Positions 61,884 to 64,000 of a DNA stretch of 64,000 nucleotides are shown here, piece by piece. Position numbers and translations under genes: made by a program. Under the pieces are notes generated by a model. The model searched no databases, had not been told where the DNA came from, and worked only from the letters and a program-made list of their open reading frames with translations. The first letter of the stretch is position 1. The number at the start of each line of letters is the position of its first letter. Source of the DNA: Nelumbo lutea (taxonomy: Eukaryota; Streptophyta; Magnoliopsida; Proteales; Nelumbonaceae); contig JAKGHH010000004.1 of assembly GCA_022828595.1 (NCBI GenBank), positions 78,210,270 through 78,274,269 of the forward strand. Reading direction: 5' to 3'.

Positions 61884-64000
61884 AAATGATCCTCGTCAAG
61901 ATTTAACTGCAATCAATTTCAACTTATGGATTGGTATAATCAAGGGGATACAATTATGGGACTGGCCAGATGTGTGTATTTCTTTGGCAGCTCACTTTCG
62001 CTGTTTGTTTTGATTTGTAGTCCCTAGCATTTTACTGGTTTGGGGCCATTAGAACTCTGATTTTCTATTTGTTTGCCGGCCAGATGTACGTTGAAAGATT
62101 AGGATTCGGAGGTTAACTTGCAGCTGGAGATAGGCATTTAGTGTGCTTTCCAGTATCTTTTTAACATATTATCCGTTTGTTCAATCCGTGAGTGCCTGGT
62201 GCGAGGGTTCTAGGCTTCTAGCTCTTAATTAAGTGGACTATGCATTGTTTTACATCGGACTTAACCAATTAAAATTTCCAGTATGATGTGAGATTACCAG
62301 TTCTTCATTAGTTCAGTCTGTTGTTGGACCAAAGCTTTTTACCATTTACCGACTTTCAGTTTCAGTGATTCAGGTAGCTCCCCGGTCAAGTTAGATGAAA
62401 GGCCTTGGGTTTTGGGACACCGCCGGCTTACCACCTCTCCCATCTTTCTAACTTCTAAGTGCCCCTCTGGTAGGGCTAATCGGCCAACCCAATGTACCAA
62501 GGACGGTCCGATCATGAAAACCGGTAACCGGTGGCATTTCTGAGTCCTAGATAATTGATGGTTTTCAATTTTCATAGGCTTTTAGTCCGGCTCAAGTCAT
62601 ATACCATTGGGGATGGTTCAGTCGAGTACTTGAGTTCAAGATTCAGCTAAGCTGGCTTTTGGCTTGCCAAGGTAGGCCCTAACGACAGCCTTGAAGTTAG
62701 ATTTGATGTAAAGAAAATCCCAGGGAGCCCAACTCGGTTGCCAATCAGTCAGTTTTTGGGCTGTTTCGCTGTTCGCCTTAGCCTCTTTTAATAGCTTGTT
62801 TGGCTCAGCCCCTCCCAAACGGGCACTTGAAGAGGCTGAAGCAAACAGACCATCGAATCAGCTGTCATTGTGAGGCCCACCCCAGAAAGCCAAAAGCCAC
62901 TATGCTAAAGCTCTCCCAAACAGGGCACCTAGTTTCTACGATGTAGACTAGAGGCGAGCATATATGGTTAAAACTGCAAAAACAAAATAAAAATTTTGGT
63001 TTCGTTTTTTTTTTTTTTTTTCGATTGGTTATTTTGGTTTTATTTTTGGTTTTTGGGTATTTTGGTTTCGATTTTTAGATTCAGATAAATAAGAAATTTG
63101 GTCCAGCATCCCCTCTCAGGCATTCGATTAATTTGGTTTTGATTCATTCAATTTGGTTTTTAATTAAATAAAGTAATAAATTGAATATTCAGCCCTAGAT
63201 GTGAAATCCATTTGGAGTCATATGACATCATACAATGTATTAGATATATGCTATTAAGATGTATGTATAAGGGTCGTATTGTATTGTAATTTTTTACCTT
63301 TAGGTTCCGTTTGTTTGTGATACAAATGTCGAATTGGGGTATTTATTTACCCCGCATTTGTTTGAGATATAAGAATGTAATGATTAAGAGATCAAAAATA
63401 TATTTTTTAACACTTTTGTATTTTGGGGAGAGAGTATTGTTGAACCTATTTTTTGGATACAATTACCTCGGTTCGTATTTGCGAGCATTTGTTTAACATG
63501 TAAAAATGTAATGATTAAAAGATCAAAAATGTATTTTCTAACACTTCGTACTTTGAGGAGAGAACATTATCGTACCTATTTTTTGGATACAATTTTGTGT
63601 TCTTCTGATAATTTCGCTTTTTGACTAAAGTTAATGGGGCCTACGCTTTGCATCGATTTCAAACAAACAAGAGTACAAAAATTGTTTAAAAATGTGAATC
63701 GTGTTTGCATTCATGAATTGAAAAGAGGGTAATTATGCAAAGTACATATTTGCGTTTGCATCACAACCAAACGTAGCTTTAATTTTATGTGATATATATA
63801 TATATATTGATATCTATTTAGTATAATGCAACATATGGCTAGCAATGCTCAGAGAACTAGAGGTTCAGTCGAGGTTAAACCGAAAGTCAAACCATGATGA
63901 TGTGGCATATATGTATATATACTATGGTCATATAAATATTATATATAATATATTTACAATTTCTATCATACTTAAATATGGTAGATGGATGGAAGGTTTC
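61884..64000. other. 3' UTR of p23 and downstream intergenic sequence
   Basis: Contains the p23 3' UTR (end not identifiable) and then non-coding sequence. CCGG-rich motifs occur near 62390-62540, and an AT microsatellite at 63787-63806. No further gene is visible. Confidence 0.55.
63350..63600. repeat. Degenerate tandem duplication, unit ~130 bp
   Basis: GCATTTGTTTGAGATATAAG at 63353 and GCATTTGTTTAACATGTAAA at 63484 start two units, each running through TGTAATGATTAA, GATCAAAAAT and CCTATTTTTTGGATACAATT. Clear but diverged. Confidence 0.8.

Noticed and set aside
1..64000. tRNA, rRNA, CRISPR array, riboswitch
   Set aside because: No cloverleaf A/B boxes, rRNA motifs or regularly spaced repeat-spacer pattern were noticed. 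Short tRNA-like matches would need a covariance-model scan to exclude.

Overview
This window is plant nuclear DNA. It has AT-rich intergenic sequence, GT-AG spliced genes with long introns, a plant-type SUMO protease and p23 co-chaperone, L1-type LINEs with a C-terminal RNase H, an RTE-type LINE, hAT-type MITEs and Helitrons. The species cannot be decided from sequence alone; an angiosperm, probably a eudicot, with a LINE-rich genome fits. There is no CRISPR array, operon or prokaryotic feature.

Layout. (1) 1-2237: degenerate repeats. (2) 2238-21055, minus strand: an apparently intact nine-exon ESD4/ULP1-type SUMO protease of 524 aa, stretched over 18.8 kb by at least six, probably seven, L1 insertions in its last three introns. 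The largest is a 7.4-kb element flanked by a perfect 17-bp duplication. (3) 21704-25821, minus: a Helitron with a hAT MITE nested at its terminus. (4) 25880-37180: a simple repeat, a tandem AT-rich family whose first copy holds a 6.2-kb LINE while its sister copy preserves the empty site, a 612-bp insertion with an 11-bp duplication, and an RTE relic. (5) 39437-46785, minus: a multi-exon pseudogene of the HGSNAT-like acetyltransferase family, recognisable end to end but carrying a nonsense codon, a frameshift and several lost splice dinucleotides. (6) 47203-51500: an LTR-like segment and a hAT element holding an L1 fragment. (7) 53207-56938, plus: a second Helitron of the same family, inverted relative to the first. 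(8) 57814-61883, plus: promoter motifs and an intact six-exon p23 co-chaperone gene of 177 aa, followed by non-coding sequence.

Only two genes look functional, and they are unrelated in pathway: SUMO deconjugation and HSP90 co-chaperone. The rest is transposon stratigraphy, and target-site duplications are visible for most insertions, so the order of events can be read. I found no convincing undescribed biological system. The most informative observations are the decay pattern of the acetyltransferase pseudogene, the LINE load in the SUMO protease introns, and the nested or paralogous empty-site evidence.
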